Below, one piece after another: positions 1-6,460 of a stretch of DNA of 16,774 nucleotides. Under the pieces are notes generated by a model. It was not told where the DNA came from. It searched no databases and was given only the letters and a program-made list of their open reading frames with translations. Location: NCBI GenBank assembly GCA_023445445.1, contig JAEXLD010000070.1, positions 1-16,774 on the forward strand. The letters are read 5' to 3'. Made by a program: the position numbers and the translations under genes. Source of the DNA: Bacillota bacterium (GTDB lineage Bacteria; Bacillota; Clostridia; Clostridiales; Clostridiaceae). Positions within the stretch are counted from its first letter, which is position 1, and every line of letters starts with the position of its first letter.

Positions 1-230
1 AATAAGAATTGTCCATGACAATCTGTGAAAGTGTGAGTCAAAGGATATGGATATCTATATCCATCCACTACTTGTAATAATTTTACTACTGCATCTACTA
101 CAGGCATTCTATTGCAGTCTAATACTGTTCCAAATATAACTGATCTTTTTTCTTCTGGTAATTTAACTATAGCTTCAATTTGTTCATTACATCCTGTTTT
201 TAATTCACATGATGCTATTCTTCCGCTCAT
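1..230 (-). CDS. Carboxypeptidase-regulatory-like domain protein, N-terminal part (runs off window)
   Basis: An open frame on the minus strand starts at ATG 228-230 and continues past the left edge, giving 76 complete codons. A strong AGGAGG ribosome binding site (238-243) lies just upstream. The protein begins MSGRIASCELKTG, then has a stretch around residues 30-76 of the type VxFGTVLDxxxxPVVDAVVKL...TFTDCHGQF. That pattern resembles the small beta-sandwich carboxypeptidase-regulatory-like fold: a GtV..g.pv.gA.V.l strand pair, then tTD..G.f. There is no signal peptide and the protein looks cytoplasmic. A possible -10 (TATACT on the minus strand, 274-279) lies upstream, with no convincing -35. 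The molecular function is unknown; similar short proteins occur in clostridia. The fold call comes from motif recognition and is tentative. Confidence 0.75.
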   Translation of the reverse strand, partial: MSGRIASCELKTGCNEQIEAIVKLPEEKRSVIFGTVLDCNRMPVVDAVVKLLQVVDGYRYPYPLTHTFTDCHGQFL

Positions 231-328
231 AACTTTGCCTCCTAAGTTTTGAATTATAAGTTTTGTTATTTATAGTATAGTTTATTCTAATAACATTAAA
301 ATGTGATTTATAAGTAATATTTTTATAA

Positions 329-392
329 AAAAAGACTAGCCTCTATATAACTATACTTTTAAACGTACAGTTAAATAGTAACTAGTCTTTTT
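329..392 (-). terminator. Rho-independent terminator of htrA
   Basis: An 11-bp perfect inverted repeat (329-339 with 382-392, aaaaagactag / ctagtcttttt) lies immediately downstream of the htrA stop. The long loop contains further weak pairing. Read on the minus strand, the second arm runs into a T tract (TTTTTTTAT), as expected of an intrinsic terminator. It also separates htrA from the gene at the left edge. Confidence 0.75.
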
Positions 393-394
393 AA

Positions 395-1636
395 TTAGCT
401 CTTAGCCTCTAATTCAACATTAAAGGTTTTATTTTCTCCATTCCTGATTACTTCCACAGTAACGGTATCACCTTCTTGTTTAGTATCTCTAATAGCTTTT
501 AATTCTTCAAAAGTTTTAATTCTCTTACCATCAAATTTTACTATTAAGTCTCCACCTTTTAATCCTGCTTTTTCTGCTGGAGAAAACTCTGTTACTTGAA
601 CTATATACAAGCCTTCATCCATATTATATTGCTTACTAAGATCTGAATTGATTTCTCTTATTGATATACCTAAATTTAATATAGGTTTAGACAATGCTTC
701 AATTCTATCTTTAACTGAATCTATTGGAATTGAAAATCCTATTCCTTCTACCTCATCAGAAGCTATCTTCATGTTATTAATACCAACTACTTCACCCTTA
801 GTATTAACTAAAGGACCACCACTATTACCAGGGTTTATAGCTGCATCTGTTTGTATTAAGTTTAATTGTGTTCCTGAATTTGTTTCAACTGTTCTATTTA
901 CAGCACTTACAATTCCAGCAGTAACTGTATGATTAAATTCCTTAGATAAAGGAGTACCAATTGCTATAACTTCTTCTCCTGGTTTTAGTGCATCTGAATC
1001 TCCAAGTTCAACCACTCCTGGCACCTTAACGCTATCATCACTGATTTTTAGCATTGCCACATCTTGATTTTCATCATAGTTTATGACCTTTGCCTTAACA
1101 TCTCTTTCATCAGATAATGTTACTACAACTTCTTTAGCTCCTTTAATAACATGGTAATTAGTTAAAATATATCCTTCTTCATTTATAATAAATCCTGATC
1201 CAATGCCCTCTGTTTCTTTAGGTATTATTCCACTATAATCTATTACACCACTAACAGATACTATAACTACTGCTGGAGAAACCTTTTCAAATGCTTCACT
1301 TGCTGTTAATGCTTCTGAATTAGAACTAAATGTTTGAGGATTTGGAGTTAGTACTTTATAATTAGACTCATTAATATAACTCTTCATTAAATAATAAGTA
1401 CTTCCTCCCCCTATAGCTCCTCCTAATAATCCAGCTATTAGGCCTAAAGCTATAAATTTAAATGTACCTTTTTTTCTTTTTTTCTTTGGTTTATTTGAAA
1501 TATCATTTATTGGATGAATATAAGACTCTTTTTCAAAACTTTGCTCTTCAGTAGCCTTTTCCTCATTTGTTAGTGATTCATTACCACTATTTACATCTTC
1601 GTATTTTTCTACATCATATATATTATCTTCATTCAT
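395..1636 (-). CDS. htrA: HtrA/DegP-family membrane-anchored serine protease with PDZ domain
   Basis: This 413-residue protein matches Gram-positive HtrA proteases (HtrA/YkdA/YvtA), which degrade or refold misfolded proteins at the outer face of the membrane. The layout is an acidic cytoplasmic N-terminus (1-48), a basic patch KPKKKRKK, a glycine-rich membrane segment (about 59-84), a trypsin-like domain (about 110-315) and a C-terminal PDZ domain (about 318-411). The catalytic triad is visible: His162 in TNYHVI, Asp192 in NQDVAMLKI and Ser272 in GNSGGPL. The open frame extends 23 codons further upstream, but the ATG at 1634-1636 is chosen. It has a GGGAGG site (1645-1650) eight bases upstream, and the likely promoter at 1677-1705 leaves no room for the longer form. 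The gene lies 93 bases downstream of the hydrolase gene in the tsaD cluster. It probably has its own promoter plus read-through. Confidence 0.95.
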   Translation of the reverse strand: MNEDNIYDVEKYEDVNSGNESLTNEEKATEEQSFEKESYIHPINDISNKPKKKRKKGTFKFIALGLIAGLLGGAIGGGSTYYLMKSYINESNYKVLTPNPQTFSSNSEALTASEAFEKVSPAVVIVSVSGVIDYSGIIPKETEGIGSGFIINEEGYILTNYHVIKGAKEVVVTLSDERDVKAKVINYDENQDVAMLKISDDSVKVPGVVELGDSDALKPGEEVIAIGTPLSKEFNHTVTAGIVSAVNRTVETNSGTQLNLIQTDAAINPGNSGGPLVNTKGEVVGINNMKIASDEVEGIGFSIPIDSVKDRIEALSKPILNLGISIREINSDLSKQYNMDEGLYIVQVTEFSPAEKAGLKGGDLIVKFDGKRIKTFEELKAIRDTKQEGDTVTVEVIRNGENKTFNVELEAKS

Positions 1637-1676
1637 TTGAAAAGCCTCCCTTAAATCTTTAATAATTCCTTTTACA

Positions 1677-1705
1677 ATTATTAATATAACCCTTCTTTGT
1701 GACAA
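1677..1705 (-). promoter_or_regulatory. Probable sigma-A promoter of htrA
   Basis: On the minus strand, TTGTCA (1700-1705, 5/6 to TTGACA) is followed after exactly 17 bases by AATAAT (1677-1682, 5/6 to TATAAT). Transcription would start near 1670, about 33 bases before the htrA ATG at 1636. This fits the ribosome binding site and supports the shorter htrA start. Confidence 0.55.
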
Positions 1706-1729
1706 TTATATGACATATATCTAACAAAT

Positions 1730-2758
1730 TTAATTTGAATTATTTTTCTTCTCTAACCTATCTATTTCATTTGCCTGTTTTATAACATGTCTTATACCAG
1801 TTATTACTGTATCAGGTGCATACATTGATACTATATTTTCCTCATAATTAACATTATATACTTTTGTTAATGCTTCATCTCCTAAATTTGATAAAACTTC
1901 TTGTCCAGGTTTAGCTATTAAATAATATGGTTTTCCTGAAAAAGCTCCTTCCTCTTGACTAGAATTATTGCCTGAAGTTATATTTTTATATTCATTACTT
2001 ACAGCCTTATTATAGTTAGATTTTGTTCTATGGATTTTAAACTCTTCTAAATCTCTATAATCAAGCTTTGCTTCAAATTCATCAGTATTACAAGTTAAGT
2101 TAACTTTATCTAGTAGTGTTGTAAGTCCTATTTCAGATCCAATACTTTCTATTTTTCTTCTAATCTTTTCAAATATTAAACCTTTTTGATATTTATCAGT
2201 GTTAATCTCATTTTCCACTAAAGGATTTATTAAAACTATACCTGCTACTAAGTCTGGATAAGCCTTTTCAAATTCTGTTAATACAAGACTTCCATACTCT
2301 TCTCCTACAAGTATATATGGTGATGGAACTGCAGCTTTTCTTAAAAGTAATCTTAAATCCTCTGCTTGCTCCTTAGGTGTTCTTATAGCTCCACTATCAC
2401 TAAATCCGTATCCTCTTCTATTATATGTAAATATTGATACATCACCATAATCTGATAAAAGTTTATCTGAAATTTCACTCCATTGGTTTAGATTAGTCCC
2501 AATATTTCCATCAAAAATTACAGTATATTTTCCTTCTCCTTCTAGCCTATAATCTAGCCTTTTATCCTCAACTCTTACGTAATCTACTCTTTCTTTCAAC
2601 GTTTCTTTTGTAATAAAATTACTTATTCTTTGATATATAAAACCAACTACTAATAATATTAATATTACAGTAATAATCTTTTTTGCCTTTTCTTTTGGGT
2701 TTAGCTCTTTTTTCATATTTACTTTATAAAATCCATTAGAATGTGGTAAAAGTTTCAA
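1730..2758 (-). CDS. Membrane-anchored alpha/beta hydrolase-fold protein with Glu at the nucleophile position
   Basis: This 342-residue protein has one N-terminal membrane segment (about 28-43) after a lysine-rich stretch. An alpha/beta hydrolase-like domain follows, presumably outside the cell. Family landmarks are the YNRRGYGFSD segment (111-121), the nucleophile elbow LVGEEYGS (150-157) and a late His324 in GIRHVI that fits the catalytic histidine. The elbow normally reads G-x-S-x-G. Here it is G152-E-E154-Y-G156, so the serine is replaced by Glu, and esterase chemistry is doubtful. The start is TTG at 2756-2758, preceded by a G-rich site (AAGGGGGAAGGG). The in-frame ATG at residue 15 has no ribosome binding site. 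It lies 21 bases downstream of tsaD, so the two are probably co-transcribed. It could be an inactive or repurposed member of the fold; the substrate is unknown. Confidence 0.8.
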   Translation of the reverse strand: MKLLPHSNGFYKVNMKKELNPKEKAKKIITVILILLVVGFIYQRISNFITKETLKERVDYVRVEDKRLDYRLEGEGKYTVIFDGNIGTNLNQWSEISDKLLSDYGDVSIFTYNRRGYGFSDSGAIRTPKEQAEDLRLLLRKAAVPSPYILVGEEYGSLVLTEFEKAYPDLVAGIVLINPLVENEINTDKYQKGLIFEKIRRKIESIGSEIGLTTLLDKVNLTCNTDEFEAKLDYRDLEEFKIHRTKSNYNKAVSNEYKNITSGNNSSQEEGAFSGKPYYLIAKPGQEVLSNLGDEALTKVYNVNYEENIVSMYAPDTVITGIRHVIKQANEIDRLEKKNNSN

Positions 2759-2779
2759 TTATCCCTTCCCCCTTATAGA

Positions 2780-3790
2780 TTACAACTTTAAGTTTGGTTT
2801 TGCATTAATGTTTAAAGGTGCTTCTAGTCCCCTTAAGAAATTGAAATAGGCAGCACTTCCTATCATTGCTGCATTATCTGTACATAATATTTGTGATGGA
2901 AATAGTACCTTTATATCTTCTTTAAGGGCTGCTTTTATTAATGTCTCTCTTAATGCAGAATTTGATGCAACTCCTCCTGCAATAGCTATTTTATCTACAT
3001 TTTTTTGTCTACAAGTTTTTAAAACATTTTCCTTTAGAACTTCAATAACTGCTTTTTGAAATGATGCAGCTACATCAGCCTTATTTATTTCAATATTTTG
3101 CATTTTACATTTATTTAAATAATTTAACACTGCAGACTTAACTCCACTAAATGAAAAATCTAATGTCTCATCATGAAAGTTTGCCCTTGGAAATTCAATA
3201 GCATTTTCATTTCCTTCTTTTGCAAGCTTATCTATTTTAGGGCCCCCTGGATAACCAAGACCTAATGCTCTTGCAACCTTATCATAGGCTTCCCCTGCTG
3301 CATCATCTCTTGTTTGACCTATTACTTCATATTCTCCATAATCCTTAACATGAACTATAAATGTATGACCTCCTGATACTACTAAGGATACAAAAGGTGG
3401 TTTTAAGTCTTTATGTTCTATATAATTTGCACAAATATGTCCTTCTATATGATTTACTCCAACTAACGGTTTCTTTAAGGAATATGATAGTCCTTTTGCA
3501 TATTGTAATCCTACCAATAATGCTCCTACTAATCCTGGTCCATATGTAACTCCAATAGCATCTATATCATCTAATTTAACATTTGCTTCTTCTAAGGCTT
3601 CAGTAACCACTCCATTAATAACTTCAATATGCATTCTTGAAGCAACTTCTGGAACTACTCCTCCATACTTTTTATGAGTTTCTATTTGAGATGCAATTAT
3701 ATTTGATAAAACTTCTCTACCATCTTTAACAATAGCTGCTGATGTTTCATCACAGCTTGATTCTATTGATAAAATTAATTTACTTTCCAT
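2780..3790 (-). CDS. tsaD: tRNA N6-threonylcarbamoyladenosine (t6A) transferase TsaD
   Basis: This 336-residue protein is a full-length match to TsaD (Gcp/YgjD/Kae1), formerly annotated as O-sialoglycoprotein endopeptidase. TsaD, with TsaB and TsaE, transfers the threonylcarbamoyl group from threonylcarbamoyl-AMP to A37 of tRNAs that read ANN codons, in the cytoplasm. Family signatures seen are SIESSCDETSAA (8-19), the metal-binding HIEGH (His114, His118), SGGHT (139-143), the nucleotide-binding AGGVASN (271-277) and a C-terminal TDNAAM with Asp305. The ATG at 3790 has an AAGAGGT site just upstream. It is the first gene of a minus-strand cluster with the hydrolase and htrA, and diverges from the RusA-like gene. 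tsaB and tsaE are not in this window. Confidence 0.98.
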   Translation of the reverse strand: MESKLILSIESSCDETSAAIVKDGREVLSNIIASQIETHKKYGGVVPEVASRMHIEVINGVVTEALEEANVKLDDIDAIGVTYGPGLVGALLVGLQYAKGLSYSLKKPLVGVNHIEGHICANYIEHKDLKPPFVSLVVSGGHTFIVHVKDYGEYEVIGQTRDDAAGEAYDKVARALGLGYPGGPKIDKLAKEGNENAIEFPRANFHDETLDFSFSGVKSAVLNYLNKCKMQNIEINKADVAASFQKAVIEVLKENVLKTCRQKNVDKIAIAGGVASNSALRETLIKAALKEDIKVLFPSQILCTDNAAMIGSAAYFNFLRGLEAPLNINAKPNLKL

Positions 3791-3838
3791 TATTTTTACC
3801 TCTTAATTTCTTCTTTCTATTTACTTACTAATATTGTG

Positions 3839-3882
3839 TAAGCTATTTAATTATTGTATATTAAAATTAAGCATATAGCTTA
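3839..3882. repeat. Interrupted inverted repeat in the tsaD leader
   Basis: TAAGCTAT (3839-3846) is mirrored by ATAGCTTA (3875-3882). An inner pair TTAATT (3847-3852) / AATTAA (3865-3870) allows a longer hairpin with a four-base bulge. It sits at and just after the predicted tsaD transcription start, so it could be an operator or a leader hairpin. The region is very AT-rich, so chance is a real alternative. Confidence 0.35.
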
Positions 3883-3910
3883 TTATATATTTCTTTAGTT
3901 TCATTGACTA
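3882..3910 (-). promoter_or_regulatory. Probable promoter of tsaD
   Basis: On the minus strand, TAGTCA (3905-3910, 4/6 to the -35 consensus) is followed after 17 bases by a perfect TATAAT (3882-3887). The start would fall near 3875, giving an 85-base leader before tsaD. It overlaps the proposed plus-strand promoter of the divergent gene. Confidence 0.45.
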
Positions 3911-3919
3911 TTATATAAT
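3891..3919 (+). promoter_or_regulatory. Possible promoter of the RusA-like/SGNH gene pair
   Basis: A perfect TATAAT at 3914-3919 on the plus strand has only a poor -35 (TTCTTT, 3891-3896) at 17 bases. A good TTGACT (3904-3909) is too close to serve it. The start would fall near 3926, inside the AT-rich palindrome 3915-3941. The -10 is convincing, the rest is not. Confidence 0.3.
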
Positions 3920-3941
3920 GAATAAAAAAATTATTCATTAT
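3915..3941. repeat. AT-rich 11-bp palindrome with five-base centre over the divergent promoter region
   Basis: ATAATGAATAA (3915-3925) and TTATTCATTAT (3931-3941) are a perfect 11-bp inverted repeat around AAAAA, followed by TTTTTATTA on the plus strand. It covers the -10 and presumed start of the plus-strand genes, which is where a repressor site would sit. As RNA it resembles a weak terminator, but only one G-C pair lies in the stem and no plus-strand gene precedes it. Confidence 0.45.
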
Positions 3942-3998
3942 TTTTTATTAGAATTAATGGATTTTTAAGGATATCTTTAAATATAAAAGGAGTTTTAC

Positions 3999-4625
3999 AT
4001 GAATACATACGCTAAGATAGTGGTACCAGGGTCCCCAATAACCAAATCTAACTTCAAACTTCATAATAAAGATGGTAGAGCCATACTTCCTAGTAATACA
4101 GGAAAATCTCATGATAGATACGCAATCTATGAAGAAAAAATAGCTTATTATTCTAGACTACAAAATCCAGGTGTTGTGTTAGAAGAATCTCTTATAGCTA
4201 TTTTAAAAGTTTATTATAAAAGCGAAAAGAGACATCCAGATACGGCTAATATAACTAAAAGTATTTTTGATGGTATTGAAAAAAGCGGCCTTATTGTTAA
4301 TGATGCCCAAATAACAAGAATAATTACAGAAGAATTTTATGATAAAGAAAACCCCAGATTTGAATTAGAATTTTTTGCTGAAAGTAAATATAAAATTTCA
4401 TATTCCGTAGAAGAAAAGTCAGAGCCAAGCGATAAAAAAATATATTCAAGTCTAAAGAAAAACCCAGCTACTAAATTGCTTAATAATAAGACTAACAAAA
4501 AAGAAAATAACAGTAGTGATTTACTATGTGAGTTTTGTAATAAAAAAATTAAAGAAGAAAATATAATTAAAGGAAATGGTGGAAAGACTTTAATTTGTAG
4601 AAATTGCTTTAATAAATTATTTTAA
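3999..4625 (+). CDS. RusA-like Holliday-junction resolvase-fold protein with C-terminal zinc ribbon
   Basis: This 208-residue protein starts at ATG 3999 behind AAAGGAG. Residues 1-127 look like the RusA endonuclease family, usually found in phage, which cuts four-way DNA junctions: a VPGSPITKSN start, then HPDTANITKSIFDGIEKSG (79-97) and VNDAQI (100-105). Asp81, Asn84, Lys87 and Asp102 fit the family's D-x-D-N-x-x-K and DD-x-Q motifs, but the second aspartate is Ala83. A charged linker (about 136-174) leads to CEFC...CRNC (Cys177, 180, 200, 203), a four-cysteine zinc ribbon that classic short RusA (about 120 residues) lacks. No phage genes surround it, so it appears to be a resident chromosomal version. 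The next gene follows 14 bases later, so they are probably co-transcribed. The family is fairly secure; whether it still cuts DNA is open. Confidence 0.8.
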   Translation: MNTYAKIVVPGSPITKSNFKLHNKDGRAILPSNTGKSHDRYAIYEEKIAYYSRLQNPGVVLEESLIAILKVYYKSEKRHPDTANITKSIFDGIEKSGLIVNDAQITRIITEEFYDKENPRFELEFFAESKYKISYSVEEKSEPSDKKIYSSLKKNPATKLLNNKTNKKENNSSDLLCEFCNKKIKEENIIKGNGGKTLICRNCFNKLF

Positions 4626-4639
4626 TTGAGGTGACTTTA

Positions 4640-5227
4640 TTGAGTACTAACAACTTTATATTTATTGGTGATAGCCTTACCTTTGGTTATGGAGTTCCTA
4701 AAAATAAATCTTGGATAGAAATCTTTAAAAATTATAGTTTATCTCATGATTTAGATTTCTCCATTATTAATAAGGGCATTAATGGAAATACCACCACCGA
4801 TATGTTAAATAGATTTACAGAAGATGTAACTATGTTGTCTCCTAAATCAATATTTATAATGGGTGGCACTAATGATTTATTATCTAATAGGTCATTAACT
4901 CAAATTATTGATAATATGGAATTAATGTTAAGAGAAGCCTTAACTAAGACTAACCATATATTTATAGGAATTCCTCCAAGAATAATAAAGGAAGATGCCT
5001 ATAGATTATTTATGCCTTCTCAAACTTATGATTACTGTGAAATTGCTCTTCCACACTTGAGAGAGGAATTAATAAAGCTTTGTGATAAGTATAAAATTAA
5101 ATATATTGATTTTTATAATATGTCTTTAAACTTAAATTCAAAGGAAATATATGCAGATGGCATTCATTTCAATGAAAAAGGTCATAAATTTATTTTTAAT
5201 GAATTTATTAAAAGGTTGAATCAATAA
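4640..5227 (+). CDS. SGNH/GDSL-family hydrolase (lysophospholipase/esterase-like)
   Basis: This 195-residue protein has all four SGNH blocks: FIGDSLTFGYG with Ser12, Gly49 in INGNT, Asn78 in GGTND, and Asp173/His176 in DGIHFNEKGH. Such enzymes hydrolyse ester or thioester bonds (TesA/TAP-like lipase or lysophospholipase, deacetylase). No signal peptide is seen, so it is probably cytoplasmic. The frame could open at GTG 4631, but TTG 4640-4642 is preferred because GAGG (4628-4631) then lies eight bases upstream and would overlap the GTG start. It sits just downstream of the RusA-like gene and ends at the convergent terminator 5234-5280. The exact substrate cannot be told from sequence. Confidence 0.88.
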   Translation: MSTNNFIFIGDSLTFGYGVPKNKSWIEIFKNYSLSHDLDFSIINKGINGNTTTDMLNRFTEDVTMLSPKSIFIMGGTNDLLSNRSLTQIIDNMELMLREALTKTNHIFIGIPPRIIKEDAYRLFMPSQTYDYCEIALPHLREELIKLCDKYKIKYIDFYNMSLNLNSKEIYADGIHFNEKGHKFIFNEFIKRLNQ

Positions 5228-5233
5228 TTTAAG

Positions 5234-5280
5234 TATATTAAAAATGGAGCTATATAATAAATAGCTCCATTTTTAATATA
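5234..5280. terminator. Bidirectional terminator between SGNH hydrolase and oxidoreductase genes
   Basis: This is a perfect 20-bp stem (5234-5253 with 5261-5280) with a seven-base loop. Its core is aaaaatggagctat / atagctccattttt. The stem has an A tract on one side and a T tract on the other, so it can terminate both converging transcripts. It overlaps the last codons and stop (5273-5275) of the minus-strand gene. Confidence 0.85.
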
Positions 5281-6226
5281 AATATTTCTTTAAATATTTA
5301 GAAACTAATTCTCCTACCTTATAGCCATCTTCTCCACTATTAAAAAGCTCTGTATCTCTAGTAAGTACACTTCCACAAGCAAATATTCCCTTTGCAGAAG
5401 TTTCATTATTATTAACTATAAGATTTCTTTTTTCATCTATTCCAATTTTAGCCTTTCTTACAAAAGATATCTCTGGAAAATATCCTACAGTTAATATTAA
5501 AGCATCACAATCTATATTAACTATACTCTTATCCTCTTTATTTTCTATATCAATGCTTTCTATTCTTCCATTTCCATGTAACTCAATGACTCTGCTGTTT
5601 TCTATAATATTAATATCCATATCTTTAATAATCTTTTCTGCTTTATCATTTAAGATATTCTTCTTAGAGCCATTTATTATAGCTTTAACTTCAGCTCCTT
5701 CTACTATTAACCTTGTTGCTAAAAGTAAAGACCATTTATTTCTTCCTAGTATAACTACTTTTTTGCCAGGTAAGTATCCTTGTAAATTAATAAGTTTGTG
5801 TGCAGAAACCAAAGTATATATTCCAGTATATTTATGAATTGGTATATTGATATTACCTGTGAATTTTTCCCTACATCCCGATGCTATTATAATTGCTCTG
5901 GCTTTAACATCCTGTATTCCTTCATCAGGATTTACGTAAGTGACTAGTTTATTAGTGGTAACTTCTAAAACCTCAGTATCAAGTTTATATTCTCCGCCAT
6001 GAGCTTTAAATTCCCTAATAAGTTCACTACTTAGCTCTGGTCCAGTAACTTCCTTTCCTAAATAGTACTTTCCAAAGCCTTCATTTATAAATAAATTTAA
6101 GTTTCCACCTAAATCACTATTTCTTTCTAGTAGTAATACCCTTTTAGTTCCATGTTGAAGAGCAGAAACTCCTGCTGAAAGTCCAGATGCTCCCCCTCCA
6201 ATTATTATTAAATCATATTGAAGCAT
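5273..6226 (-). CDS. FAD-dependent NAD(P)/FAD oxidoreductase, GlpB-like/thioredoxin-reductase-fold
   Basis: This 317-residue cytoplasmic flavoprotein has an N-terminal FAD-binding Rossmann motif GGGASG (10-15) with an acidic end LLLERN (31-36). It also has the ASGCRE segment (115-120), the GYLPGKKVVILG hinge (150-161) and a C-terminal FACGSVLTRDTE (282-293) that closes the FAD site. The sequence resembles the small FAD subunit that clostridia encode beside glycerol-3-phosphate dehydrogenase and glycerol kinase, but here it stands alone. It lacks a redox CxxC, so it is not thioredoxin reductase. The second dinucleotide-binding motif, usually GxGxxG, reads GRNKWS (161-166), so NAD(P)H binding is questionable. 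The ATG at 6226 has GGAGGG just upstream. A promoter with a palindrome over its -10 lies at 6265-6293. Confidence 0.8.
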   Translation of the reverse strand: MLQYDLIIIGGGASGLSAGVSALQHGTKRVLLLERNSDLGGNLNLFINEGFGKYYLGKEVTGPELSSELIREFKAHGGEYKLDTEVLEVTTNKLVTYVNPDEGIQDVKARAIIIASGCREKFTGNINIPIHKYTGIYTLVSAHKLINLQGYLPGKKVVILGRNKWSLLLATRLIVEGAEVKAIINGSKKNILNDKAEKIIKDMDINIIENSRVIELHGNGRIESIDIENKEDKSIVNIDCDALILTVGYFPEISFVRKAKIGIDEKRNLIVNNNETSAKGIFACGSVLTRDTELFNSGEDGYKVGELVSKYLKKYLY

Positions 6227-6264
6227 ATGTACCCTCCATAACTTTTATCAAAAATACATATATT

Positions 6265-6293
6265 ATTATACCATAAATGGTAAGTAAATATAA
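6265..6293 (-). promoter_or_regulatory. Possible promoter of the oxidoreductase gene
   Basis: On the minus strand a perfect TATAAT (6265-6270) is preceded at 17 bases by TTATAT (6288-6293, only 3/6). The start would be near 6258, about 30 bases from the ATG. The palindrome 6269-6282 overlaps the -10 and spacer. Confidence 0.4.
6269..6282. repeat. Palindrome TACCAT-AA-ATGGTA, operator-like
   Basis: A perfect 6-bp inverted repeat with a two-base centre, in the spacer and edge of the -10 of the proposed minus-strand promoter. The position is right for a repressor site. No known regulator site was recognised. Confidence 0.4.
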
Positions 6294-6362
6294 TATATAC
6301 TATCTCCTATAATATCTTTAAATTAACATACCTTTTATAATAAAAATTTAAGAAAATCTTAT

Positions 6363-6391
6363 TTGATTTATAAAAACTACTATACTATAAT
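6363..6391 (+). promoter_or_regulatory. Strong sigma-A promoter of the ltaS-like gene
   Basis: TTGATT (6363-6368) and a perfect TATAAT (6386-6391) are separated by exactly 17 bases. The start would be near 6398, giving a leader of about 63 bases that contains the terminator hairpin 6425-6449. Confidence 0.7.
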
Positions 6392-6424
6392 TTAAGTATT
6401 GTTAACTAGGGAAAGAATTATAAT

Positions 6425-6449
6425 GGGCTTAATAATAAGCTCTTTTTTT
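6425..6449 (+). terminator. Intrinsic terminator in the leader of the ltaS-like gene (possible attenuator)
   Basis: GGGCTTA (6425-6431) pairs with TAAGCTC (6436-6442), seven pairs with one G-U, around a four-base loop. Seven T residues (6443-6449) follow directly. It ends right at the ribosome binding site GAGG (6450-6453). No plus-strand gene lies upstream after the terminator at 5234-5280, so the only transcript it can act on is the ltaS-like mRNA itself. No riboswitch fold or antiterminator was recognised in the roughly 27 preceding bases. Confidence 0.65.
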
Positions 6450-6460
6450 GAGGTGAATAT

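Noticed and set aside
648..932. Plus-strand open frame opposite htrA, and similar frames opposite other genes (for example 3361-3549, 5553-5837, 10922-11170)
   Set aside because: They mirror strong, motif-bearing genes on the other strand, lack ribosome binding sites and give no recognisable protein.
1637..1705. Longer htrA start with a MSQRRVILIIV leader
   Set aside because: No ribosome binding site precedes it, and the likely promoter lies inside it; the ATG at 1636 with GGGAGG fits better.
4631..4639. GTG 4631 as start of the SGNH hydrolase
   Set aside because: This GTG overlaps the GAGGTG ribosome binding site itself; TTG 4640 has ideal spacing.
6397..6406. ATTGTTAAC resembling half of a Rex redox-repressor site
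   Set aside because: Only one half is present and the mirror half at the right spacing is missing.
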